Below, in pieces: positions 1 to 5,319 of a stretch of DNA of 5,319 nt. The position numbers were made by a program, and so were the translations under genes. A model generated the notes under the pieces. The model did not search any database, was not told the origin of the DNA, and saw only the letters and a program-made list of their open reading frames with translations. The DNA comes from Candidatus Aminicenantota bacterium. Its GTDB lineage: Bacteria > Acidobacteriota > Aminicenantia > UBA2199. Position 1 is the stretch's first letter, and every line of letters starts with the position of its first letter. The DNA is taken from contig JAHELQ010000397.1 of assembly GCA_024644125.1 (NCBI GenBank), forward strand, positions 1 through 5,319. Reading direction: 5' to 3'.

Positions 1-1
1 C

Positions 2-319
2 GGCATCGGTTCCAGTATGGTGCCGGATATCTTAAAAATGGCCAAAATCGACGATGTGGTGATGATGGACGAGGTGTCCACTATCGAGAACTGCCACCTC
101 TTGCTGAAAAACCATTACATCTTCGCCGGCGGCTCCTCAGGATCCGTGTTCGGAGCCATTAAAAAATACTTCGCCGGTAAGCCGATTCCCAAACCACTGG
201 ACATTGTGGCTGTCTTTGCCGATAGGGGAGAGAGGTACGCCGACACAGTGTACAACGATCAATGGGCGCGGCAATTTATCGTCCGGAATAAAAGTGAAAA
301 TCCGGGCGGGAAGTCTTAG
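2..319 (+). CDS. C-terminal part of PLP-dependent cysteine synthase-family enzyme, SbnA-like (5' end outside window)
   Basis: Only the last 105 residues are visible; the frame is open from base 2 and ends at TAG 317-319, so the gene begins upstream. The methionine codon at 17 is internal, because the residues before it (GIGSS) belong to the conserved segment. The fold-type II PLP family shows as GIGSS-MVP near the start, the FAGGSSGSV glycine/serine loop about 40 residues on (the family loop whose serine contacts the pyridine nitrogen of PLP), and a C-terminal DRGERYADTVYNDQW. That last block is typical of SbnA, which joins O-phosphoserine and glutamate in diaminopropionate synthesis, and of close cysteine-synthase relatives. 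The PLP lysine lies outside the window, so the substrate cannot be decided; an ordinary cysteine or cystathionine synthase remains possible. The enzyme is expected to be cytoplasmic. It converges on metH with a 4-base overlap. Confidence 0.8.
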   Translation, partial: GIGSSMVPDILKMAKIDDVVMMDEVSTIENCHLLLKNHYIFAGGSSGSVFGAIKKYFAGKPIPKPLDIVAVFADRGERYADTVYNDQWARQFIVRNKSENPGGKS

Positions 320-3300
320 ACGCTAAAAAATTTTGCCCGCGGATGGTGAACCGCCAGCGCCGTGACCGACGCTTCCGGATCCATCATCATTCCTTCGGTC
401 AATACGACGCCTATGGAGACCTCGATATCCAGGAGGCGGAATATCGCCTCCTGCGCCTCCAACCGCGGGAACGCCGGATATCCAGGACTGTACCTGCAAC
501 CCTGTTCCCCGATTGCCCATGCCTCCCGGATGCGGCCGTGCATGAGCCGGGCCGCCGCCTCTGCCGCCTCTAACGCCAGAGAATAGACGATATGGGAGGT
601 GGCGTATTCCTTTTTGTATTTATGATCATTGGCGAGGCCGGTCAATTCGCTGCCCGCTGTCACGCAAAAGAGCGCCACTGAATCCGTCCGCCCTTCGGCC
701 ACATAATCCGCCAGGCTGAGCCTCTCGCCCTCCGGCTGCCGGGGAAAGTCAAAGGTCGCCAATTCCCGTCCGTCGCCGTCCGCTAACGAGATCCCTTCGT
801 TTTTCCGCGTCGCTTTGAAAAACCGGTACACACCTCTGGGGGGCTGGATGTTTGCCTCCTCGATCCGCCGCTTCACCGCCTCCACCATCGCCGTCAATTC
901 CAGCGCCCGGGGGTTGTTTTCTTCCATCAACCGGCGGTACACCCCTTTTAAACCGAAATGTCTGCCGTAGAGCATCTGCTCGTTCAGCGCGGCGTACACC
1001 TTGTCGAAGGTGAATTCCACTGTATGCAGCTCAAAATCCGGCGGCGTGGGTAGATTGTCCGCTTCCAGCACCGGTTCTACGGAGGCTGCGGTCATCGTCG
1101 CCGGCGGGGCGGGTGTTGCGGCCAGTTCCCGCTTTTCTACTTGCGGCTCCCCTTTGAGCAACCGCTCCATCTGCTGTAAACCGTCCACGGCGTCAGCCGC
1201 GTACAGCACCTTGCCGGAATATCCGGGTTGAAGTTTGCCCGCGGCAAACGATTGTGATAGAGCCGCGCCTCCCACCAACACCGGGATCGAGATCCCCTCC
1301 GCCGCCAATTCCCGAGTCACCGCCTGCATCTGGTGCGCCGACCGCACCAACAGGCCGCTGAGCCCCAGAGCGTCGGGCTTGTGCATCCGGATGGCGTCGA
1401 TCATGGTTCGCGTGTCCACATTGATCCCCAGATCGACCACCCGGTAGCCGTTGTTGGAGATCACCATCTCCACCAGATTTTTGCCGATATCGTGCACATC
1501 CCCTTTGACCGTCGCCAGCAACAACACACCCTTGCTCGCCGTTTCCGAGGGCTCCAGATATTGTTCCAGATGGTCCACTGCGGCCTTCATCACCTCCGCC
1601 GATTGTAAGACCTCGATGACCGTCAGCTCTCGGGCGTTGAATTTCGCCCCCACCGCAGCCATCCCCTTCATCAAGATGTCGTTGATGATGTCAAGCGGCG
1701 CGTGATTTTTCAGCGCCTCTTCCAGGTCCTCCACAAGTCCCTGTTTCAGCCCCTCCACGATGTAATATTGCAGTCTTTCTTCCAGCGGTAGCCGCGCGTG
1801 GTCAGGTTGCGCTTTCGCCTTGACCGCCCGGGTTCCGTAATAACCGATGAATTCCTTTACCACATCGCCGCTATTGTCATACAACATCTCTCGGCAGAGA
1901 CGCTTCTCGTCATCCGGCAACGTAGCGTACCGGACAATTTTTTCGCTGTTCACGATGGCCATGTCGAGTCCCGCCTGAACCGCGTGATACAACATCGCCG
2001 CGTTCAACGCCTCCCGCCCCGCTTCCGGCAACCCGTACGAGACATTTGAGATCCCCAGCGATGTTTTGCTCGCGGGGTACCTTTTTTTGAGTTCCGACAC
2101 CGCCTCGATGGTGGCTGCGGCGCAGCCATGGAATTTTTGGTCGCCTGTCCCCACCGCGAACACCAACGGATCAAACACAATATCCTCCGCCGGGAAGTTC
2201 AATTCGTCTGTCAGGATGCGGTAGCTCCGCTCCGCCACGTCGAGCTTTTGCTCCAGCGTGACCGCCATCTCTTTTTTGTCGATCAACAATACGAGCAACG
2301 CGGCGCCGTACCGCCCCGCCAACGCCGCCACCTCGCGGAAGCGCGATTCGTCCTCCATGTTGATGGAGTTGATCAAACATTTGCCCTGCACCAATTTGAG
2401 CGCCTCCTCGATCACCGCAGCCGGCGAGGTGGAGTCGATCATCACCGGCGCTTTCACCTTTTTCAGGAGCAGGGGATAGAAGCGGGCGATATTCTCTTTT
2501 TCGTCGCTTTCGGTGTCCGCCAGGTTGATGTCCAGGATTTGCGCCCCTCCCATCACCTGCAGTTTGCCGATGTCGCTTGCCTGGTCGAATTCAGATTCGC
2601 GAATCAATGTTCGGAACTTTTTGGAACCTGACATATTGGTCCGCTCGCCGATCATCACCGGCCGGTTCTGATCGGTGAATTCCACTGATTCCAGACCTGA
2701 CACCAGCGACGCCGGCTTCGGTTCCACCTGGCGGGGTCGCGCTTCCCGGGCCAATTCGCCCAGGATGCGGATATGCTCCGGCGTCGTGCCGCAACAACCG
2801 CCCACGATATTGACCTGTCCCCCGATGACAATGGGAGCCAATTCCTTCGCGAAGGCCTCCGCTCCCAGGGTAAACGCACCGTTTTCATCCGGCAATCCCG
2901 CGTTTGGATATAACGACACATAAAAATCCGAACGTTCCCCCAACCAACGGATGATTTCCGCTGCCTGGCCCGGTCCCAGACCGCAATTGATACCAACTGC
3001 GAATGGACGGAAGTGCCGCACCGACGCATACAACGCTTCCAGTGTCTGACCTGCCAGCATGGTGCCGTTGCTCTCGATGGTGACGCTGATCATCACCGGC
3101 AATTCGGCATCTTTCTCTTCGAAGACCTCCTGCAAGGCCAGGAGTCCCGCCTTCAAATTGGAGGTGTCCGAAAAGGTCTCGAACAGAATCAGATCGGCCC
3201 CGCCGTCCACCAGCCCGCGGACCAACGGCTTGTATACCTCTTTTAACGAATCGAACGATATCCCTTCAGACAAATTCAACAAGCGGCTGGTGGGTCCGAT

Positions 3301-3663
3301 ATTCCCCGCCACAAACCGCGGTTTTTCCTCCGTCGAGAATCTATCGGCGCTGCCGCGGGCGATCTCCGCCGCCGCCCTTGCGATATCGTACGACAAGCCA
3401 TGAATTCCGAACTCTTCCAGTTCGATCTCCGAGGAGCATAACGAATTGGTCTCGATAATATCGGCCCCGGCTTCGAGATACCTGTCGTGAATAGCGGCGA
3501 TAATGTCCGGCCGGGTGAGATTCAAGTACTCGTTACAACCCAAATACCCCTCCCCGCCGAAATCCTCCGCGGCCAGACCAAACGAATGGATCTGCGTGCC
3601 CATGGCTCCGTCCAACAACAACACCCGGTCTTTCACACATTGCCGAATATCTCTTCGTTCCAT
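316..3663 (-). CDS. metH: Cobalamin-dependent methionine synthase (5-methyltetrahydrofolate--homocysteine methyltransferase)
   Basis: Complete, 1115 residues, cytoplasmic. It transfers the methyl group of 5-methyltetrahydrofolate to homocysteine through bound cobalamin, giving methionine. Modules in order: homocysteine/zinc domain about 10-305 (LLLDGAMGTQ at 16-25; zinc cysteines C227 in GINCG and C290/C291 in GGCCG); pterin domain about 330-600 (IGERTNMSGS from 338, DINLAD from 378, NSINMED from 432); four-helix cap about 625-710; cobalamin domain about 711-835 with DVHDIGK at 722-728, H724 being the lower cobalt ligand, and SGLLVRS from 769; an Ala/Pro-rich linker about 838-875; and the AdoMet reactivation domain about 876-1115 with RYSPGYP at 1057-1063 and a terminal HHPRAKFFSV. 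It is about 110 residues shorter than the E. coli enzyme; the E. coli tail beyond this point is absent. The ATG is preceded by GAGGAG at 5 bases and a strong promoter. It appears intact. Confidence 0.97.
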   Translation of the reverse strand: MERRDIRQCVKDRVLLLDGAMGTQIHSFGLAAEDFGGEGYLGCNEYLNLTRPDIIAAIHDRYLEAGADIIETNSLCSSEIELEEFGIHGLSYDIARAAAEIARGSADRFSTEEKPRFVAGNIGPTSRLLNLSEGISFDSLKEVYKPLVRGLVDGGADLILFETFSDTSNLKAGLLALQEVFEEKDAELPVMISVTIESNGTMLAGQTLEALYASVRHFRPFAVGINCGLGPGQAAEIIRWLGERSDFYVSLYPNAGLPDENGAFTLGAEAFAKELAPIVIGGQVNIVGGCCGTTPEHIRILGELAREARPRQVEPKPASLVSGLESVEFTDQNRPVMIGERTNMSGSKKFRTLIRESEFDQASDIGKLQVMGGAQILDINLADTESDEKENIARFYPLLLKKVKAPVMIDSTSPAAVIEEALKLVQGKCLINSINMEDESRFREVAALAGRYGAALLVLLIDKKEMAVTLEQKLDVAERSYRILTDELNFPAEDIVFDPLVFAVGTGDQKFHGCAAATIEAVSELKKRYPASKTSLGISNVSYGLPEAGREALNAAMLYHAVQAGLDMAIVNSEKIVRYATLPDDEKRLCREMLYDNSGDVVKEFIGYYGTRAVKAKAQPDHARLPLEERLQYYIVEGLKQGLVEDLEEALKNHAPLDIINDILMKGMAAVGAKFNARELTVIEVLQSAEVMKAAVDHLEQYLEPSETASKGVLLLATVKGDVHDIGKNLVEMVISNNGYRVVDLGINVDTRTMIDAIRMHKPDALGLSGLLVRSAHQMQAVTRELAAEGISIPVLVGGAALSQSFAAGKLQPGYSGKVLYAADAVDGLQQMERLLKGEPQVEKRELAATPAPPATMTAASVEPVLEADNLPTPPDFELHTVEFTFDKVYAALNEQMLYGRHFGLKGVYRRLMEENNPRALELTAMVEAVKRRIEEANIQPPRGVYRFFKATRKNEGISLADGDGRELATFDFPRQPEGERLSLADYVAEGRTDSVALFCVTAGSELTGLANDHKYKKEYATSHIVYSLALEAAEAAARLMHGRIREAWAIGEQGCRYSPGYPAFPRLEAQEAIFRLLDIEVSIGVVLTEGMMMDPEASVTALAVHHPRAKFFSV

Positions 3664-3668
3664 ATCCG

Positions 3669-3674
3669 CTCCTC
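3669..3674 (-). promoter_or_regulatory. metH ribosome binding site
   Basis: GAGGAG on the minus strand, 5 bases before the metH ATG at 3661-3663. It supports this start over any further upstream. Confidence 0.85.
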
Positions 3675-3694
3675 GCTACAAGATTTGACAACCT

Positions 3695-3724
3695 ATTATA
3701 CTTCACCCAATAAACGCCGGTCAA
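3695..3724 (-). promoter_or_regulatory. metH: metH sigma70-type promoter
   Basis: On the minus strand TTGACC (3719-3724) and a perfect TATAAT (3695-3700) are separated by 18 bases. Transcription should begin near 3688, leaving a leader of only about 25 bases before the ATG. That is too short for a cobalamin, SAM or T-box leader, so any control of metH should be at the promoter. The start site is inferred from the hexamers. Confidence 0.8.
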
Positions 3725-3846
3725 CATCTATTTCCTCTGCGAAGGGGGATTCGCTGTCTGGAATTTTTTATTTGGGGCGGAAAGAGCGGCAGGGGCGGGG
3801 GACAGGCGCATGCGATCCCTTTTGGGAAAAATGATGGGTATTCCCC
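3725..3846. other. Divergent intergenic region between metH and the small-gene pair
   Basis: No gene is convincing here. Reading frames crossing it on either strand lack a good start site and are low-complexity (Pro, Gly, Arg rich). It contains a purine/G-rich stretch at 3775-3802, a perfect 8-base palindrome CGCATGCG at 3807-3814, and a short TCCC-TTTT-GGGA dyad at about 3816-3827. The small palindromes could be protein-binding sites but are weak alone. Confidence 0.5.
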
Positions 3847-3875
3847 TTGTCCTATGTAGGCTTTGTGTGTATAAT
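3847..3875 (+). promoter_or_regulatory. Promoter for the charged-protein / XRE gene pair
   Basis: TTGTCC (3847-3852) and a perfect TATAAT (3870-3875) with the ideal 17-base spacer, on the plus strand. The predicted start near 3882 gives a 5' leader of about 65 bases before the ATG at 3947. The spacer carries the imperfect palindrome CCTATGTAGG (3851-3860), where a repressor could block polymerase. The promoter is inferred from hexamer match and spacing. Confidence 0.75.
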
Positions 3876-3936
3876 GGGGTGATGAAAAATGAATACTTAG
3901 GTAATACATGTTTGATTAGCCAAATTTTATTCATAC

Positions 3937-3942
3937 GGAGAA
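3937..3942 (+). promoter_or_regulatory. Ribosome binding site of the 3947 gene
   Basis: GGAGAA, 4 bases before ATG 3947. It sits in a block ATTCATA-c-GGAGAA-4 bases-ATG that recurs, with identical spacing, before the gene at 4429. Confidence 0.8.
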
Positions 3943-3946
3943 TAAT

Positions 3947-4279
3947 ATGAACAAAAAAACACGTTCGCTCGAAAAAAAAATCGACGATGCGCGGAAGCTC
4001 TTTGAAGGTATCTACAACCACTTGCCGAATCTCGATTCAAAGGGCCTCAACAGCGATTACATGCTGCGTCTGGAAGAGGCCAGACTCAATGTGGAAAACA
4101 CGATGGCCGCCCGCGACCGCCTCGAATCCGAAAAGAGAACCGTCATTCGTAGGCTACGGGAACAGACTCGAAATCTAGACACTATTTATGCCTGGGGGCG
4201 CGCTATCGTCAAGTGCCGTCTCCCCCAAACCACCTGGTTGGAGTTTGGAATCTACGACCAACCCGAAATCCACCCATGA
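3947..4279 (+). CDS. Small highly charged helical (coiled-coil-like) protein of unknown function
   Basis: I do not recognise this 110-residue protein. The start is supported by GGAGAA 4 bases upstream and a good promoter about 70 bases before that. It opens with a lysine-rich stretch (MNKKTRSLEKK). Residues 6-26 and about 39-80 look like amphipathic helices, rich in Glu, Arg and Lys with regularly spaced Leu/Val/Ile, consistent with a coiled coil or helical hairpin. The C-terminal 25 residues change character and carry an aromatic patch, with LPQTTWLEFGIYD at about 92-104 and a single cysteine at C90. There is no signal peptide or membrane segment, so it is probably cytoplasmic. The XRE gene at 4429 follows on the same strand after 149 bases and is probably co-transcribed. 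An oligomeric partner of that regulator is possible, but this rests on context only. Confidence 0.7.
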   Translation: MNKKTRSLEKKIDDARKLFEGIYNHLPNLDSKGLNSDYMLRLEEARLNVENTMAARDRLESEKRTVIRRLREQTRNLDTIYAWGRAIVKCRLPQTTWLEFGIYDQPEIHP

Positions 4280-4428
4280 AATGCCAGACCATTGATGAAT
4301 ATTCTCGATCTCCATCTACATTTTCGCGATCTGCCGCACAATCAGTCCCGATTTTCCACGGCATATCACATTCATCAAAAAATATGGGCGCGCGCCGCCC
4401 TAAAATCACCATTCATAAGGAGAAATCA
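4280..4428 (+). other. Spacer between the charged-protein gene and the XRE gene, with GC palindrome
   Basis: 149 bases with no convincing gene. It contains a short palindrome GAATATTC (4297-4304) and, just ahead of the next ribosome site, a GC-rich dyad at 4386-4400: GGGCG and CGCCC arms around CGCGC, overlapping a perfect 10-base palindrome GGCGCGCGCC at 4387-4396. The dyad may be an operator or a small RNA hairpin that affects translation of the XRE gene. No clear internal promoter was seen. Confidence 0.45.
4417..4422 (+). promoter_or_regulatory. Ribosome binding site deciding the XRE gene start
   Basis: AAGGAG, 6 bases before ATG 4429. The frame is open further upstream (ATG at 4276 overlaps the previous stop), but only 4429 has a strong site, and the residues upstream look non-coding. 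Confidence 0.85.
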
Positions 4429-4728
4429 ATGCAAAAAAAACAGATCAAAAAGAAAGACATTCTTCCAGAGCTCTCACGCAAGCTGGCGATCCTCGATAAA
4501 ATATTCGATATCCGCCGGTCCCGGCTGGCCGCAAGTCTCGGCATCGAACTCGACACCTACACCCGTTACACCATCACCGCCCGCACCCCCAGTCTAGAAA
4601 TCCTGGCCACTCTCGCCGTTCAATACAATCTCTCTCTCGACTGGCTCATCCTCGACCGCGGTCCTACCTACTTCAAAGACACCGCCGATCCGCCCGATGG
4701 TTCCATCCCGGGCAATCCCCAACCATAA
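4429..4728 (+). CDS. XRE-family helix-turn-helix DNA-binding protein
   Basis: 99 residues, predicted cytoplasmic DNA-binding regulator. After a basic start (MQKKQIKKK) comes a compact Cro/CI-type domain at about residues 11-79. The helix-turn-helix lies around RSRLAASLGIELDTYTRY (30-47), followed by a SLEILATLAVQYNLSLDWLI segment (55-74) and DRGP. The SLDWL-x-x-x-RGP ending is characteristic of phage-repressor-like XRE proteins, in which SLDWLLTGEGP is common. The remaining 20 residues are Pro/Gly/Asp-rich and probably disordered. There is no catalytic or ligand domain, so regulation by simple DNA binding is the best guess, and autoregulation of the 3847-3875 promoter is plausible but unproven. 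An antitoxin role is also possible, although no adjacent toxin on the same transcript is recognised. Confidence 0.87.
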   Translation: MQKKQIKKKDILPELSRKLAILDKIFDIRRSRLAASLGIELDTYTRYTITARTPSLEILATLAVQYNLSLDWLILDRGPTYFKDTADPPDGSIPGNPQP

Positions 4729-4757
4729 TCACGCCAATAGTTTGAAATACCACGAAA

Positions 4758-4779
4758 GGGCGGGCATAGTAACCCGCCC
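4758..4779. repeat. Palindromic stem-loop 1 (possible weak terminator)
   Basis: GGGCGGG (4758-4764) and CCCGCCC (4773-4779) form a perfect 7-base-pair stem around an 8-base loop, 29 bases after the XRE stop. No T-run follows on either strand, so it is not a standard intrinsic terminator. Read on the minus strand it is preceded by CGTTG, matching stem-loop 2. Confidence 0.65.
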
Positions 4780-4850
4780 CAACGTAACAGCAGCGGCCGT
4801 AGGATGTGTCGTTGCCACCCCATATACAAGACTCGCCGTTTTGTTTGTAG

Positions 4851-4872
4851 GAGCAACTCTCCGTGGTTGCCC
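4851..4872. repeat. Palindromic stem-loop 2
   Basis: GAGCAAC (4851-4857) and GTTGCCC (4866-4872) pair at 6 of 7 positions (A4852 against C4871 is the mismatch) around an 8-base loop. On the plus strand it is preceded by TGTAG. Size, loop length and preceding bases match stem-loop 1 read on the other strand. There is no T-run. Confidence 0.5.
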
Positions 4873-5103
4873 ATTTTGCCGCGGAATTTGTTCTTGTTTT
4901 CGCGTAGATTTTGTCGAAGCGGGAGTAGAATCTCCGCCATCGTACGACGAAGCCTGGTTCGTTGGTTGGAAGCGGGGGTAGAGAGAGCTCTCTCATCATG
5001 GATTGAACCCGTGAATCATCAAATTGAAGCGTGGCCTCTGGCAAAAAGAAGGGCTAGAACGTCCGGCGTTGAAGAAAATTTTTCTGGTTTTTATTATAAT
5101 TTT

Positions 5104-5319
5104 TTATTGATCGTGGAAAGGATTGATTATTTTGATTCTATTTTCCACTCGTTGATTATGATGAAGATCTTCGGTATAAAGAATGGGGCATTCGGCTTTC
5201 AAACCAGCCGAAATAATTAAAGAATCAAAAAAGGAAAATTTGTATTTCTCGCTTATATGGAGGGCCTTCACTACTATATCTCTGCTGAAATCTATAACCA
5301 TACACGCTGCCATAATTTC
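5104..5319 (-). CDS. PIN-domain ribonuclease, VapC-like toxin, C-terminal part (5' end outside window)
   Basis: 71 residues are visible, from the right edge of the window to TAA at 5104-5106. The frame is open to the edge, so the ATG at 5313 is probably internal. The visible part matches the C-terminal half of a PIN domain: ISEKYKFSFFDSLIISAGL with the acidic residue of the FFDSLI helix, then AECPILYTEDLHHNQ with the ED pair, then IKIINPF, the usual end of such proteins. In this family, acidic residues bind metal ions and the enzyme cuts RNA as the toxin of VapBC pairs. The first catalytic aspartate and any antitoxin gene would lie beyond the window. The sequence is AT-rich compared with metH, which suggests separate acquisition. 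It is convergent with the XRE gene, so it is not in that operon. Confidence 0.8.
   Translation of the reverse strand, partial: EIMAACMVIDFSRDIVVKALHISEKYKFSFFDSLIISAGLKAECPILYTEDLHHNQRVENRIKIINPFHDQ

Larger units (their letters stand above)
4673..5053 (-). pseudogene. Decayed or spurious reverse-strand reading frame inside the repeat
   Basis: The frame is open for about 127 codons between a TAG at 5054-5056 and a stop at the left end. The only upstream initiator is a TTG at 5042-5044 with no ribosome site. The first half looks protein-like: PFFLPEATLQFDDSR, then MRELSLPPLPTNEPGF, then VVRWRRFYSRFDKIYAK. The frame also continues sensibly upstream of the TAG (KNFLQRRTF) towards 5103, as if one stop had interrupted a longer frame. 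The second half runs across both stem-loops and into the antisense of the XRE gene. I do not recognise the product. It may be a gene relic carried in a repeat or simply a GC-driven open frame. Confidence 0.25.
4729..5103. repeat. Probable dispersed repeat filling the gap between convergent genes
   Basis: 375 bases without a convincing intact gene, running exactly from the XRE stop to the stop of the PIN gene. It contains two related stem-loops in opposite orientation (4758-4779 and 4851-4872), each with a 7-position stem and an 8-base loop and each preceded, in its own orientation, by GT(T/A)GG. The reverse strand carries an open frame (5053 down to 4673) with protein-like stretches but no good start. 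I infer a dispersed palindromic repeat, or the relic of a larger element; other copies in the genome would be needed to prove it. No target-site duplication or terminal inverted repeat was found. Confidence 0.45.

Noticed and set aside
2128..2631. Longest plus-strand frame antisense to metH (167 codons)
   Set aside because: It lies wholly within the intact, well-conserved metH, has no ribosome site, and its His/Arg/Gln-rich composition is typical of an antisense shadow.
3487..3834. Plus-strand frame crossing the metH start and its promoter
   Set aside because: It is mostly antisense to metH, continues through the promoter region, and has no ribosome site or domain.
3664..3946. Riboswitch or T-box in front of metH
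   Set aside because: The promoter lies within about 60 bases of the ATG, leaving a leader of about 25 bases; no structured element can fit.
4213..4728. Longer XRE protein with N-terminal extension (for example from ATG 4276, which overlaps the previous TGA)
   Set aside because: The extra residues are Ser/Arg/Pro-rich with no domain character and no strong ribosome site, whereas ATG 4429 has AAGGAG at the right distance and the usual N-terminus length for the fold.
4758..4785. Intrinsic terminator after the XRE gene
   Set aside because: The stem is strong but neither strand has a T-run after it; kept only as a palindrome.
4697..4880. Similarity of the reverse frame (WGGNDTSYGRCC ... TIG) to the C-terminus of formylglycine-generating-enzyme-like or retroelement variable proteins
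   Set aside because: Spacing between the key residues does not fit, the GFR ending is missing, the stretch overlaps the hairpin sequences, and no reverse transcriptase or template repeat is visible.
4804..5220. Plus-strand frame of 138 codons over the repeat and the end of the PIN gene
   Set aside because: It has no ribosome site, reads antisense through the well-supported PIN gene, and shows no recognisable domain.

Overview
The window is bacterial chromosomal DNA. It holds two clear metabolic genes on the left, a small regulatory-looking gene pair in the middle, and a repeat-filled gap leading into a partial PIN-domain toxin gene on the right. The sequence does not fix the species. Shine-Dalgarno sites of the GGAG/GAGGAG type, sigma70-type promoters with TATAAT -10 boxes, and a fairly GC-rich metH fit many bacteria. 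The form of MetH, with a short C-terminal activation domain ending in an HHP-x-AKFFxV tail, is not the enterobacterial one, and I would not go further than that.

Layout: (1) 2-319 (+) is the C-terminal third of a PLP-dependent enzyme of the cysteine synthase / SbnA family. (2) 316-3663 (-) is a complete metH, cobalamin-dependent methionine synthase, 1115 residues, with all five expected modules. Its stop codon overlaps that of the first gene tail to tail. (3) 3664-3946 is a divergent promoter region: a strong metH promoter on the minus strand and a good plus-strand promoter for the next genes, with operator-like palindromes around the latter. (4) 3947-4279 (+) is an unrecognised 110-residue, highly charged helical protein. 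After a 149-base gap comes 4429-4728 (+), a 99-residue XRE-type helix-turn-helix protein. The two genes share a nearly identical ribosome-binding/start region. (5) 4729-5103 has no convincing intact gene. It carries two related stem-loops in opposite orientation and a decayed-looking reverse-strand reading frame, and it reads best as a dispersed repeat lodged between convergent genes. (6) 5104-5319 (-) is the C-terminal half of a PIN-domain (VapC-like) ribonuclease, in AT-rich sequence.

The first two genes fit sulfur and amino-acid metabolism (cysteine-synthase-like chemistry and homocysteine to methionine), but they are convergent and so not one operon. The charged-protein/XRE pair looks like a small self-regulated cassette, and with the nearby PIN gene and repeat the right-hand 1.6 kb has an accessory character. 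No rRNA, tRNA, CRISPR array, insertion sequence or riboswitch was seen.
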